A DNA stretch of 64,000 bases from Embleya scabrispora (GCF_002024165.1 NZ_MWQN01000001.1:6510001-6574000); one strand, 5' to 3'; positions 1 through 8,705 are shown, counted from the first letter of the stretch. Numbers and translations: made by a program. Notes: a model not told the origin generated them from the letters alone.

Positions 1-1
1 C

Positions 2-814
2 GAGTTCCGGGCCTCGCTGGCGGAGGTCGAATTCGGGTCGCCGGTGGAGGCGGACGCGCTGGACCGGTGGGTCGCGCGGGCCACCGATGGGCTGATCGAG
101 CGGATGCCGGTGCGGATCTCCGAGGCGACGCGGCTGCTCGTGGTCGGCGCGCTCGCGCTGCGCGCCCGCTGGCGGGACGGGTTCGATCCCGCGCGCACGC
201 GCGATCGGCCGTTCCGTGCCGCCGACGGCGCCCGGGAGCCGGTCCCGATGATGCACCGGGAGGTGCCCGCCGCCGATGTGTGGACGATCGACGGCCGCGA
301 CGGCGAGGTCACCGTGGTGGAACTGCCGTGCGCGGGGGAACGGCCCGCAAGGGTGCGCTTCGCGCTCGGCCCGCCGCAGGCCCCGCCGGCGTCGGTGATC
401 ACCGCCGGGTGGGCGCCGCGCGAGACGGGCAAGCCGTACGAGGGCGCGGCGGTGGAGGTGGCCGTGCCGCGCTTCGAGCTGCGCACCCGGCTCGACGTGG
501 TGCCGCGGCTGCGGGAGCTCGGCGTGGCGGCGCCGCTGGGCGATGCCGCGGACTTTCGCTGGGCGAGCGACGAGCCGGTACGGATCGACGCGATGGTCCA
601 GGAGTCGCTGCTGCGGGTCACCGAGGAGGGCGTCGAGGCGGCGGCGGTGAGCGCCGTCCAGCTCACCCCCGTGAGCTGGACCCCCAAGCCGCGTCCGGTG
701 TGCTTCGACCGGCCCTTCGCGTGTGTGGTGACGGATCCCACCGGCTACGTGCCGCTGTTCGCGGGTTACCAGGCCACGGTGCCCCGGGAAGCGGCGGCGC
801 CGACCTCCCGGTAG
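2..814 (+). CDS. Serpin-family protease inhibitor (5' end outside window)
   Basis: The frame is open from base 2, so the N-terminal part lies upstream of the window; about 270 residues of a usual 370-400 are seen. The order of serpin landmarks is clear: a WV..AT.GLI helix, an LLVVGALALRARW strand resembling the family's ALYFKA.W, and the C-terminal FDRPFACVV strand. The reactive-loop hinge EEGVEAAA is at about 623-646. Counting from P17, P1 would be Val at 671-673 and P1' Ser, which suggests elastase-like targets (inference). P14 is Val instead of the usual Thr/Ser, so inhibitory function is likely but not certain. Serpins are patchily distributed in bacteria and trap serine or cysteine proteases by loop insertion. 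Confidence 0.85.
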   Translation, partial: EFRASLAEVEFGSPVEADALDRWVARATDGLIERMPVRISEATRLLVVGALALRARWRDGFDPARTRDRPFRAADGAREPVPMMHREVPAADVWTIDGRDGEVTVVELPCAGERPARVRFALGPPQAPPASVITAGWAPRETGKPYEGAAVEVAVPRFELRTRLDVVPRLRELGVAAPLGDAADFRWASDEPVRIDAMVQESLLRVTEEGVEAAAVSAVQLTPVSWTPKPRPVCFDRPFACVVTDPTGYVPLFAGYQATVPREAAAPTSR

Positions 815-1104
815 CCGGGGGCCGGGCACATCCGCCTGGACCACGGTCATGGCCGGCCGGACCGGCTCGTGTCGCGTACACGTGCGGCCGATGGCCGCGC
901 GTGGGCCGGCGGCGAACGTCGCGCCGCCCACCTCGACGGTCGTCGTGCCCTCGTGCACGTGCACGTGCAGAAGCTCGCGCGTACCGGTCGGGCGCACGTC
1001 GGCGGACACCTCGCCGTGTGCCGCCGGACGCGGTTCCCACACCTCGGTGAACGGTGCGGAGGGCTCGTCGATCGGCGGCGGAGCACCCGTTCCCGGCCGC
1101 ATGA

Positions 1105-1400
1105 CCGGGTCGGCGCGCCGTCGCCGTCGCGGTCGCCGCGGTCACCACGGCCGACCGAAGCGTGTCCGCGCTCACCTGGGCATTCGGGGTCGAACCCGCC
1201 GACCGGGCGCGCACCCTGGCCGCCTACCGCGCGGTGGTCACCCTCGAGATCAGCCTCGGCGCCCCGGCCATCGGCCCGAACGACGCGGCGGCGTTCCGCG
1301 GTCGTGCCCGTCGACGCCGCCGTGCTCGTCCGGGTGGCCGGGCCGCTCACGACGATCCCGGTGCCGCCGGCTCGGACGGCGAACACGCACGTCGGCACGC
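1105..1400 (+). pseudogene. Possible decayed gene fragment, unknown family
   Basis: Starting after an in-frame stop at 1102-1104, the frame reads sensibly (…ADRSVSALTWAFGVEPADR…) with strong third-position GC until about 1300. Sense then continues in the +1 neighbouring frame (VVPVDAAVLVRVAGPL) before dissolving into proline/arginine-rich low complexity. This pattern fits a gene broken by a frameshift and eroded at both ends. I do not recognise the family. It could also be chance sense in a GC-rich spacer. Confidence 0.25.
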
Positions 1401-1404
1401 CGCC

Positions 1405-1605
1405 CGCCCGGCCGCCGCGCTGCCCGGTCGCGCTCCCCGCCGCCGCGCTGCCCGGCCGCTGCGCCGCTGCCCCGCCGCCGCGCTGCCCGGCCGCCGCGTT
1501 GCCCGCCGCCCCGCTGCCCCGTTGCCCGGCCGCCCCGCCGCCCCGCCGCCCGGTCGCCCCGCCGCCCGGTCGCCCCGCTGCCCGGCCGCCCAGCTGCCGA
1601 CGCTC
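1405..1605. repeat. Low-complexity imperfect repeats (CGCTGCCCGGCCGCC-like)
   Basis: About 200 bp consist of degenerate units close to cgctgcccggccgcc and gccccgccgcccggtc, with irregular spacing. Translation in any frame gives only Ala/Pro/Arg/Gly strings. It sits immediately upstream of the 1701 gene and may have grown by slippage. Confidence 0.55.
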
Positions 1606-1700
1606 GCCATTGGCGCGAGCGGCGCGTCGTGCGCACGGCCGCGCTGTGGTAGTCCTGATCGACCACCACGACCGTCTCGGGAGTACGCGAAGGAGCACGC

Positions 1701-2675
1701 ATGGATCAGGCCCGCTTCGGGATCACCGTTCCGCTCAACGCCCCGCTCACCGAACACCCCCGCCTGATCCGCGAGTTGCGCAAGGCGGGCTACACCGACG
1801 TCTGGTCGGCCGAGGTGGACGGCTCGGACGGCTTCACCCCGCTCGCCGTGGCGGCCCTCGCCGACCCGGACGTGCGCCTGGGCACCGCGATCGTCTCGCC
1901 GTACACGCGCGGCCCGGCCACCCTGGCGATGACCGCGGCGGCACTCGCCGAGGTCGCCCCCGGCCGCTTCCACCTGGGCCTCGGTGCCGGCTCCGCGCCG
2001 ATCGTCGAGGGCTGGAACGGGGCCGAGTTCACCCGGCCGTACCAGCGGGTGCGGGACACCGTGCGGTTCCTGCGCGCGGCGTTCGCGGGGGAGAAGGTCA
2101 CCGAGGAGTACGAGACCTTCGCGGTGCGCGGCTTCCGGCTGTCCCGGCCGCCGCAGAGCCCGCCGCCGATCCTGGTCGCCGCGCTGCGCCCGGGCATGTT
2201 GCGGCTCGCCGGCCGCGAGGCGGACGGCGCGATCCTGAACTGGCTCTCCGCCGAGGACGTCGAGCGGGTGGTGCCCCATGTGCGCGAGGGCGGCCCGGAC
2301 AAGGAGGTCGTCGCGCGGATCTTCGTCGTGCCGACGGGGGACCGGGACACCGCGCGGGCGATCGGCCGACGGATGATCACCGCCTACCTCACCGTCCCGG
2401 TCTACGCCGACTTCCACCGGTGGCTCGGGCGCGAGGAGCAGTTGGCGCCGATGTGGGAGGCGTGGGCCGAGGGCGACCGCAAGCGGGCCCTGGACCTGGT
2501 CCCGGACACGGTGCTCGACGACCTGATCGTGCACGGCGAACCGGCCGAGTGCCGGGCGCGAATCGCCCGCTACGTCGCGGCCGGCGTCACCGTCCCGGTC
2601 CTGGCCGTCATCGACCCCCGCCCCGGCGCGGATCCGATCGAGGCGGCACTCGCCCTGGCCCCGACGGCGGGCTGA
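1701..2675 (+). CDS. LLM-class (bacterial luciferase-like) flavin/F420-dependent oxidoreductase
   Basis: A 324-residue luciferase-like TIM-barrel protein. It has the family's N-terminal strand (FGITVPL), the LGTAIVSPYTRGPATLAMTAAAL segment and the GRFHLGLGAGS loop, followed by a PPPILVAALRPGMLRLAGREADGAILN region typical of F420-dependent actinobacterial members. The cofactor (F420 or FMN) and the substrate cannot be read from sequence. The start is set by AAGGAG at 1690-1695, five bases before the ATG. It is convergent with the amidohydrolase gene, with only 14 bp between the stops. Confidence 0.88.
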   Translation: MDQARFGITVPLNAPLTEHPRLIRELRKAGYTDVWSAEVDGSDGFTPLAVAALADPDVRLGTAIVSPYTRGPATLAMTAAALAEVAPGRFHLGLGAGSAPIVEGWNGAEFTRPYQRVRDTVRFLRAAFAGEKVTEEYETFAVRGFRLSRPPQSPPPILVAALRPGMLRLAGREADGAILNWLSAEDVERVVPHVREGGPDKEVVARIFVVPTGDRDTARAIGRRMITAYLTVPVYADFHRWLGREEQLAPMWEAWAEGDRKRALDLVPDTVLDDLIVHGEPAECRARIARYVAAGVTVPVLAVIDPRPGADPIEAALALAPTAG

Positions 2676-2689
2676 ACGCCGGCGGTCGA

Positions 2690-3556
2690 TCAGAGCCCGA
2701 GCACCCGCAGGGCGTTGGTCCGCAGGAACTTCGGCCACACCTCGTCCTTGAAGCCGACCCCGGGCAACTCGGCGAAGATCCGGTCCAGGGTCAGCCCGTA
2801 CGGGAAGTAGCCCGCGTACATGATCTTGTCCGCCCCGCGCGTGTTCGCGTAGTCGACGATCGCGCGCGGGTAGTGCTTGGGCGCGAACGCCGACGAGGAC
2901 CAGTGCAGGCCCGGCCACTTGAGCATCAGTTTGACCGCCAGGTCGCACCACGGTTCGCCGCCGTGGCGCAGCACCACGGTCAGTTCGGGGAAGTCGTAGC
3001 AGACCCGGTCGAAGCGCATCACCTCCTGCGCCGCGGCCGGCACCCGGGGCCCGGGGATGCCCGCGTTCACGAACACCGGCAGGCCCAGGTCCACGCAGGT
3101 CGCGTAGAGCGGATACGCCAGCCGGTCGTCGATCGGCACCGGGGGTGTGCAGCCGCACGGGAAGAAGGTCGCGGCCAGGACGCCCGCCTCCTCGCGGGCC
3201 CGGCGCAACCCGCGCACGCCCGCCATCACGTCGGTCGGATCCACCTGGAAGCTGCCGAGCAGCCGATCCGGGTGCCGGCGCACCGCGTCGAGGGTGTCCG
3301 GGTCCTCGAACGAGACCGGGATCAGCGCCTTTTCCACGCCGAACCGGTCCATCTCGCGCAGCAGGTCCTCGGCCGAGGAATCGGTGCGCTCCATCTCGGG
3401 CAGGTCCTTGAACATGTAGCCGGCCGGATGGGTCATCCCGGTCCGGCTGTCCTCGTCCCGCAGGGTGCCCGCCATCGCGGTCGCCCACCAGCGCCGGTCC
3501 CGATTCGGCAGACCCATCAGCAGGTCGACCACGCCGATGCCGTCCGGAATACCCAT
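2690..3556 (-). CDS. Amidohydrolase-2 family metal-dependent hydrolase
   Basis: A protein of 288 residues matching the amidohydrolase_2 TIM-barrel family, whose members are decarboxylases and hydrolases of aromatic or acyl intermediates. It shows a barrel strand KALIPVSF, a central LGSFQVDPTD segment, an ELTVVLRHGGEPWCDL region carrying the family's His, and a MYAGYFPYGLTLDRI end region where a metal-ligand Asp usually sits. The N-terminal HxH metal motif of classic members is not obvious (…VVDLLMG…), so the metal site may differ. ATG at 3556 is preferred over an in-frame GTG at 3562 because GGAGG lies five bases before the ATG and would touch the GTG. It follows the thiolase gene on the same strand, about 105 bp away, and probably belongs to its operon. 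Confidence 0.8.
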   Translation of the reverse strand: MGIPDGIGVVDLLMGLPNRDRRWWATAMAGTLRDEDSRTGMTHPAGYMFKDLPEMERTDSSAEDLLREMDRFGVEKALIPVSFEDPDTLDAVRRHPDRLLGSFQVDPTDVMAGVRGLRRAREEAGVLAATFFPCGCTPPVPIDDRLAYPLYATCVDLGLPVFVNAGIPGPRVPAAAQEVMRFDRVCYDFPELTVVLRHGGEPWCDLAVKLMLKWPGLHWSSSAFAPKHYPRAIVDYANTRGADKIMYAGYFPYGLTLDRIFAELPGVGFKDEVWPKFLRTNALRVLGL

Positions 3557-3661
3557 GCACACCTCCGTACAACGGAAGCGACCCCGGAGCCGGCCGGGGC
3601 CGTGTCGCGGCCGGGGCTCCGGGATCGTTTCGGTGACTTGTCGGTTCGTTCCCGCAGGCCG

Positions 3662-4855
3662 CTAGCGGGTGACCACGATCGACGAACCGTGCCCGAACAG
3701 GCCCTGGTTGGCGGTGATGCCCACGCGTGCGCCCGCCACCTGGCGGTCGCCGGCCTCGCCGCGCAACTGCCAGGTCAGCTCGCAGACCTGGGCGATCGCC
3801 TGCGCGGGGACCGCCTCGCCGAACGAGGCCAGGCCGCCGGAGGCGTTGACCGGGATCCGGCCGCCGATCTCCGTCGCGCCGTCGCGCAGCAGCTTCTCCG
3901 CCTCGCCGCGCGCACAGATGCCCAGATCCTCGATCCAGTCCAACTCCAGGGCGGTGGACAGGTCGTAGACCTCGGCCAGGCTCAGGTCCTCGGGCCCGAT
4001 GCCGGCCTCCTCGTACGCGGCGTGCGCGAGCGAGGCGCGGAAGGACAACTCCTGCGGGGCGACCGCGGCCGAGGAGTCGGTCGCGATGTCGGGCAGCTCG
4101 ATCAGCGCGCTCGGGAAGGTCGGGGTGACCGTGGAGACCGCCGAGATGCGCACCGGGTCGGTGGTGTGCCGGGCGGCGAACTCCTTGCTGCACAGCACCA
4201 CGGCCGCCGCGCCGTCGGAGGTCGCGCAGATGTCCATCAGCCGCAGCGGGTCGCACACGATCGGGGAGGCGGCCACATCCTCCGCGGTGAACGCCTTGCG
4301 GTAGCGGGCGTTCGGGTTGGCCAGGCCGTTGCGCGCGTTCTTGACCTTGACCTTGGCGAAGTCCTCGACCGAGGCGCCGTACAGGTCGATCCGCCGCCGG
4401 GCGTACATCCCGAAGTAGGCCGGGTTGGTGGCGCCGAGCAGGTGGAAGCGCACCCAGTCCGGGTCGTCGGGGCGGTCCCCGCCGACCGGCGCGAAGAAGC
4501 CCTTGGGGGCCGCGTCGGCGCCGACCACGAGGGCCACGTCGCACAGGCCGGCCAGGATCTGCGCGCGAGCGCTCGCGATGGCGTGCGAGCCGGAGGCGCA
4601 GGCCGCGTACGAGCTGGAGATGCGCGCCCCGGTCCAGCCGAGCGCCTGGGCGAAGGTGGCGCCGGCGACGAAGCCCGGGTAGCCGTTGCGGATGGTGTCC
4701 GCGCCCGCGACGAACTGGATGTCCTGCCAGGCCAGCCCGGCGTCCTTCAGCGCGTCCTGGGCGGCCTTGACGCCGTACTCGACGAAGTTGCGGCCCCACT
4801 TGCCCCACGGGTGCATGCCCGCGCCCAGGACGACGATCTCGCGGTCGTTGCTCAT
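3662..4855 (-). CDS. Thiolase-like / lipid-transfer protein (acyl-CoA side-chain degradation type)
   Basis: A 397-residue thiolase-fold protein. The YAACASGSHAIASARAQIL segment carries the nucleophile-type Cys, followed by LVVGADAAPKGFF, an ATSDGAAAVVLCS segment, a DLSTALELDWIEDLG region and NASGGLASFGEAVPA. This is the nonspecific lipid-transfer/thiolase subfamily (SCP2-thiolase, Ltp-like), whose actinobacterial members often work with a DUF35 partner as thiolases or aldolases in sterol or fatty-acyl side-chain breakdown. The upstream gene is exactly such a DUF35 protein. The ATG at 4855 overlaps that gene's stop (ATGA), implying translational coupling and a two-subunit complex. The precise acyl-CoA substrate is unknown. 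Confidence 0.88.
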   Translation of the reverse strand: MSNDREIVVLGAGMHPWGKWGRNFVEYGVKAAQDALKDAGLAWQDIQFVAGADTIRNGYPGFVAGATFAQALGWTGARISSSYAACASGSHAIASARAQILAGLCDVALVVGADAAPKGFFAPVGGDRPDDPDWVRFHLLGATNPAYFGMYARRRIDLYGASVEDFAKVKVKNARNGLANPNARYRKAFTAEDVAASPIVCDPLRLMDICATSDGAAAVVLCSKEFAARHTTDPVRISAVSTVTPTFPSALIELPDIATDSSAAVAPQELSFRASLAHAAYEEAGIGPEDLSLAEVYDLSTALELDWIEDLGICARGEAEKLLRDGATEIGGRIPVNASGGLASFGEAVPAQAIAQVCELTWQLRGEAGDRQVAGARVGITANQGLFGHGSSIVVTR

Positions 4856-5298
4856 GCCCGAACCTCCACCGGCCGCACGTTCCACGTGGTGTGCACGTAC
4901 TCGTCGTCCTCGTACAGCACGCCAGGCACGATCTCCACCGTGTCGCCGACCTTCAGGTCGTCCACGCCCACCCCGGGCGCGCCCTGGCCGAGCACGATCA
5001 GGCCCTCGGCCTCCAGGCGCACCGCGACGATCGTGTACGGCCGCCACTCGACGTCCGGATCGGACACGAACGGCGCCGGCGGGCGGTAGCCGGCGTTCGT
5101 GTACGACCACACGGTGCCGCGCCGGGACAGCGGTATCTCGGCGAACTCGGTGCCGGAGCACGCCGGGTTGCCGCAGAACGTCTCCCGGCGCGGGAAGAAC
5201 ACGGTCCCACAGGCGGTACACCGGGTGCCGAGGAGGGAGAAATCCTCCCCGGACGTGGTGAACCAACCGGGGACCACGGGCTTGTGGTCCTTCGTCAC
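4852..5298 (-). CDS. DUF35 OB-fold / zinc-ribbon acyl-CoA-associated protein
   Basis: A 148-residue protein with an N-terminal rubredoxin-like zinc ribbon (CTACGTVFFPRRETFCGNPAC, Cys pairs near residues 28-48) followed by an OB-fold ending in VGDTVEIVPGVLYEDDEYVHTTW. This is the standard DUF35 architecture; in characterised systems these proteins bind the thiolase/aldolase or the CoA part of its substrate. Start GTG at 5298 is chosen because GGAGGG sits five to nine bases upstream; a longer frame to 5379 lacks such a site. A 15-bp palindrome at 5352-5366 lies 54 bp upstream of the start, within the probable promoter. Confidence 0.87.
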   Translation of the reverse strand: MTKDHKPVVPGWFTTSGEDFSLLGTRCTACGTVFFPRRETFCGNPACSGTEFAEIPLSRRGTVWSYTNAGYRPPAPFVSDPDVEWRPYTIVAVRLEAEGLIVLGQGAPGVGVDDLKVGDTVEIVPGVLYEDDEYVHTTWNVRPVEVRA

Positions 5299-5351
5299 GG
5301 GGCCCTCCAACTCGTCTGGCCGTCTCGTCCGATGTGTGTCCGGACCACAGT

Positions 5352-5366
5352 CTGACGGATCGTCAG
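5352..5366. promoter_or_regulatory. Palindromic operator CTGACGGATCGTCAG before the DUF35-thiolase operon
   Basis: Six-base arms CTGACG/CGTCAG flank a 3-bp centre. On the minus strand the palindrome falls between a TTGGCG-like -35 and a CAGACT-like -10, the usual place for a repressor operator. Two further near-identical copies occur at 52798-52812 and 60981-60995, each just upstream of another gene. The arm length and symmetry suit a TetR-type dimer (inference). Confidence 0.6.
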
Positions 5367-5400
5367 TTCCGTGCGCCAACCCGACCGGGGGTATTTACGG

Positions 5401-6348
5401 TCACACCCGTCGGCGTGCCGGGGACGGTTCCTGACGCCCCATCAGGCCCGACGCCCGCCACAACCGCAGGCCCGGCCCACCGAGCAGGCCCTGCTCGTCG
5501 TAGAACCCGATCAGCCGCCGCGACCAGTGGGCGAGCGTGTCCAGCCGGTGCGGATTGGCCCGCGCGGCGCGATACGCCTCGGCCGAATCCAGACCCACCG
5601 CCGCGTACACCCCCGGGTGCACCAGTCGGGTGGCGATGATGTGCGCGGCCCGGGCCAGCGCCAGCCGGGTGATCGCCCGCTCCGCCCGGGACAGGTGCGG
5701 CGCGCCCCGGGCCACCTCGTCGCGCGCGTAGCGCACGTGCCGGGCCTCCTCGATCACGTGGATTCGGGCGGTTTGCCGGGTGATCGGCTGCAGCGACTCG
5801 TCGGCCGTCATCTCGCGCTGCATCGTGTCCAGGACCTCCTCGGCGATCAGCGCCATCGCGAAGGCCTGCACGCCCGAGCCGAAGGTCTTCATCGCCCGCG
5901 CCGCCATGTGCGCGTACGGGCCGGGTCCGTACTCCGGGCACTCCAGCTTGTCGATCAACCGGCCGAACATGGTCGAGTGCCGGCACTCCTCGGCGATCTC
6001 CATGAACGCGTACTGCACGTGTCGCGAGGTCAACGGCCGGTCGTAGACGTGCCGGATGAGCAGTTGCATCAGCACGACCTCGAACCAGATGCCGACACTG
6101 GCCATCGAGGCGACCTCGTGCCGGGACAGGTCGACGCGCTGCCGCTCGCTCATCCGCTCCCACAGGGGCGTGCCGTACAGACTGACCCGATGCGCGGGCA
6201 GGAAGTAGGCGCCGTCGACCAGCGGGGCGTCCCAGTCGACGTCGGTGATCGGATCGAACGCGTGCGCGTGGGACGCGGCCAGCAGCCGTTCCGCGACGCG
6301 TTCGCGGTCGGTGCCGGAGTCGCTGACGGTGGGGTGTGGGGTGGGCAT
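5401..6348 (-). CDS. AurF-type diiron oxygenase (p-aminobenzoate N-oxygenase family)
   Basis: A 315-residue all-helical protein with the carboxylate/His pattern of AurF-type non-haem diiron oxygenases: HEVASMASVGIWFEVVLMQ, EIAEECRHSTMFG (E-x2-H), ALIAEEVLD and IHVIEEARHVRYARDE (E-x2-H). Family members oxidise aryl amines or hydroxylate carrier-bound substrates; the substrate here cannot be deduced. Start ATG 6348 has a strong AGGAGG six bases upstream. It is divergent from the acetoacetyl-CoA synthetase gene across a 176-bp spacer that must hold both promoters, and lies just upstream of the DUF35-thiolase operon in the same direction. Confidence 0.85.
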   Translation of the reverse strand: MPTPHPTVSDSGTDRERVAERLLAASHAHAFDPITDVDWDAPLVDGAYFLPAHRVSLYGTPLWERMSERQRVDLSRHEVASMASVGIWFEVVLMQLLIRHVYDRPLTSRHVQYAFMEIAEECRHSTMFGRLIDKLECPEYGPGPYAHMAARAMKTFGSGVQAFAMALIAEEVLDTMQREMTADESLQPITRQTARIHVIEEARHVRYARDEVARGAPHLSRAERAITRLALARAAHIIATRLVHPGVYAAVGLDSAEAYRAARANPHRLDTLAHWSRRLIGFYDEQGLLGGPGLRLWRASGLMGRQEPSPARRRV

Positions 6349-6524
6349 GCGGGGCCTCCTTCGCCGGTTGTGCCGCCGGACTTGTTTCCCGTCGGTAACA
6401 TCCCGCGTTCGCTCCGCCGCGTCCAGAGTCCGCACGAAGATCCTTTGCGACTCGCCCGGGGGATGCGCGCGCGGGCGCGAGATGGCAGGGTCGGGGGGCA
6501 CACCGCGTGGAGGGGGCAACAAAG

Positions 6525-8570
6525 ATGACGGAATCGAGCGAGCGGGCCGAGTTGCTGTGGCAGCCGTCGGCCGAGCGGGTCGCCGCCGCGGCGGTCACCC
6601 GCTATCGCGCGTGGCTCGCCGCCGAACGCGGCGTCCACGCCGTGGACTACGCCCGATTGTGGGAGTGGTCGACCACCGAACCCGAGGCGTTCTGGGCCTC
6701 GCTGTGCGACTGGTTCGACCTCGACCTGGGCGATCGTGAGGTGGTGCTGGCGGACCGGACCATGCCCGGTGCCCGCTGGTTCCCGAACGCCCGGCTGAAC
6801 TACGCCCAGCAGGTGCTGCGGCATGCCGAGGACGGCGACCCCGAGCGCCCCGCGATCGTCCACCTGGACGAGGAGCTGACCCCGCGCGAGATCTCCTGGG
6901 TCGAGCTGCGCCGCCAAGTGGCGTCCTGCGCGGCGACCCTGCGCGAGTTGGGCGTGCGCCCCGGCGACCGGGTCGCGGCCTACGTGCCGAACACCCCGCA
7001 CGCGGTGATCGGGCTGCTCGCCTGCGCCTCGATCGGCGCGGTGTGGTCGGCCTGCGCGCCCGACTTCGGCGCGCGCAGCGTGCTCGACCGGTTCCAGCAG
7101 ATCGAGCCGGTGGTGCTGCTCGCGGTGGACGGCTACCGCTACGGCGGCAAGGAGGTCCGCCGCGCCGACGTGGTCGCCGAACTGCGCGAGGGCCTGCCGA
7201 CCGTGCGACACGTGTTGCACGTACCGCTGCTCGACGAGCCGACGCCCGACGGCGTGCTGCCCTGGGCCGAGGTGATCGGGCGCGACCTGCCCGACGACGG
7301 GCTCGACTTCGCGTCGGTCGGCTTCGACCACCCGCTGTGGATCCTGTACTCCTCCGGCACCACAGGCCTGCCCAAGGCGATCGTCCAGGGCCACGGCGGG
7401 ATCGTGCTCGAACACCTCAAGCAGGCCGCGTTCCAGCTCGACTTGGGCCCGAACGACCGCTTCTTCTGGTACACCTCCACCGGCTGGATGATGTGGAACA
7501 TGCTGGTCGGCGGCCTGCTCGCGGGCAGCACGATCGTGCTCTACGACGGCAGCCCCGGCTACCCGGGCCCCGAGGCCCAGTGGACCGTGGTGGAGCGGGC
7601 CGAGGTGACCTGGTTCGGCACCTCCGCCGCCTACGTGATGGCCTGCCGCAAGAAGGGGCTGACCCCGCGCGCCTCGCACGACCTGAGCCGGGTGCGGGCG
7701 CTGGGCACCACCGGCTCGCCGCTCCCGCCGGACGGCTTCCGCTGGGTCTACGACGCGGTGGGCGCCGACATGTGGCTGGCCTCGGTCAGCGGCGGCACCG
7801 ACGTGTGCAGCGCCTTCGTCGGCGGCAGCCCGGACCTGCCCGTATATCTCGGCGAGATCCAGTGCCGGGCGCTGGGCTGCGCGATCGAGGCCTGGGACGA
7901 GCAGGGCCGGCCGGTGGTCGACGAGGTGGGCGAACTGGTGATCACCCAGCCGATGCCCTCGATGCCGATCCACTTCTGGAACGACCCCGACGACGCGCGC
8001 TACCGGGCCAGCTACTTCGACACCTACCCCGGCGTGTGGCGGCACGGCGACTGGATCACGCTCACCGAGCGCGGCACGGTCGTGGTGCACGGCCGCTCCG
8101 ACTCGACGCTGAACCGGCAGGGCGTGCGGATGGGGTCGAGCGACATCTACGAGGCCGTCGAACGCCTCCCCGAGGTGCGCGAGTCGCTGGTGGTCGGTCT
8201 GGAGCTGCCCGACGGCGGCTACTGGATGCCGCTGTTCGTGGTCCCCGCGCCCGGCCACACGCTCGACGAGGCGCTCCAGGCCCGGATCCGCGCGGTGATC
8301 CGCGAGGAGGTCTCGCCCCGGCACGTACCGGACGAGATCATCGCCGCGCCGGGCGTGCCGCACACCCTCACCGGGAAGCGGATCGAGATCCCGGTGAAGA
8401 AGCTGCTCCAGGGGCGCGCCCTGGAGGACGCGGTCAACCCCGGCTCGGTCGACGACCTCGACGTGCTGCGCTTCTACGCCGAGGTGGGCCGCTCGCGGGC
8501 GCGGGCGCAGGAAAGCAGGCAGGCGGACAAGCCGGCCGACAAGCCCGAGGACAGGCCCGCAGACAAGTAG
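6525..8570 (+). CDS. Acetoacetate-CoA ligase (acetoacetyl-CoA synthetase)
   Basis: A 681-residue ANL-superfamily adenylate-forming enzyme. The acetoacetyl-CoA synthetase hallmarks are the N-terminal LLWQPSAERVAAAAVTRYRAWL, MPGARWFPNARLNYAQ, the A3 loop YSSGTTGLPKAIVQGHGG, FFWYTSTGWMMWN, SGGTDVCSAFVGG, VWRHGDWI, and the C-terminal TGKRIEIPVKKLLQG with the catalytic Lys. It converts acetoacetate, ATP and CoA to acetoacetyl-CoA, a ready substrate for the thiolase-type enzymes nearby. ATG 6525 is preferred over GTG 6507 because GGAGGGG lies at 6509-6515. The last 20 or so residues form an unusual charged ADKP-like repeat (KPADKPEDRPADK) outside the conserved fold. Confidence 0.95.
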   Translation: MTESSERAELLWQPSAERVAAAAVTRYRAWLAAERGVHAVDYARLWEWSTTEPEAFWASLCDWFDLDLGDREVVLADRTMPGARWFPNARLNYAQQVLRHAEDGDPERPAIVHLDEELTPREISWVELRRQVASCAATLRELGVRPGDRVAAYVPNTPHAVIGLLACASIGAVWSACAPDFGARSVLDRFQQIEPVVLLAVDGYRYGGKEVRRADVVAELREGLPTVRHVLHVPLLDEPTPDGVLPWAEVIGRDLPDDGLDFASVGFDHPLWILYSSGTTGLPKAIVQGHGGIVLEHLKQAAFQLDLGPNDRFFWYTSTGWMMWNMLVGGLLAGSTIVLYDGSPGYPGPEAQWTVVERAEVTWFGTSAAYVMACRKKGLTPRASHDLSRVRALGTTGSPLPPDGFRWVYDAVGADMWLASVSGGTDVCSAFVGGSPDLPVYLGEIQCRALGCAIEAWDEQGRPVVDEVGELVITQPMPSMPIHFWNDPDDARYRASYFDTYPGVWRHGDWITLTERGTVVVHGRSDSTLNRQGVRMGSSDIYEAVERLPEVRESLVVGLELPDGGYWMPLFVVPAPGHTLDEALQARIRAVIREEVSPRHVPDEIIAAPGVPHTLTGKRIEIPVKKLLQGRALEDAVNPGSVDDLDVLRFYAEVGRSRARAQESRQADKPADKPEDRPADK

Positions 8571-8705
8571 GACGAGAAGTCGACATAGGCGGTGGCATCG
8601 GACGGATCGGTTCGCAACGGCTCGGAACATCCGATGAACACAACACCGTGACGCGCACGGAGTAGTGCGGAGCAAACGGACGTCGGCGGTGGCACGATCA
8701 GGTGC

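Larger units (their letters stand above)
815..1700. other. 886-bp stretch without an intact gene
   Basis: No intact protein-like frame with a start and stop is seen. About 1105-1300 (+) reads like a decayed coding segment (separate entry), 1405-1605 is low-complexity GC-rich sequence, and 850-1102 has one minus-strand frame with high third-position GC that never closes before the window edge because it continues as the antisense of the serpin. The last 15 bases hold the ribosome binding site of the next gene. Confidence 0.5.

Noticed and set aside
2-1102. Minus-strand frame from ATG 1102 open to the window edge
   Set aside because: Most of it is the in-register antisense of the serpin, where stop codons are rare. 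The non-overlapping 250 bp has good third-position GC but no recognisable protein.
1347-4808. 1153-codon minus-strand frame spanning several genes
   Set aside because: It is a shadow: only the thiolase and amidohydrolase frames on this strand make family-like protein.
869-5089. 1406-codon plus-strand open frame
   Set aside because: It runs antisense or out of phase to recognised genes, and its translation is Arg/Pro/Gly-rich without family motifs; long shadow frames are expected at this GC content.
6150-8675. 841-codon frame antisense to acetoacetyl-CoA synthetase
   Set aside because: It reads as His/Arg/Gly-rich antisense of a perfectly conserved gene, so it is not coding.
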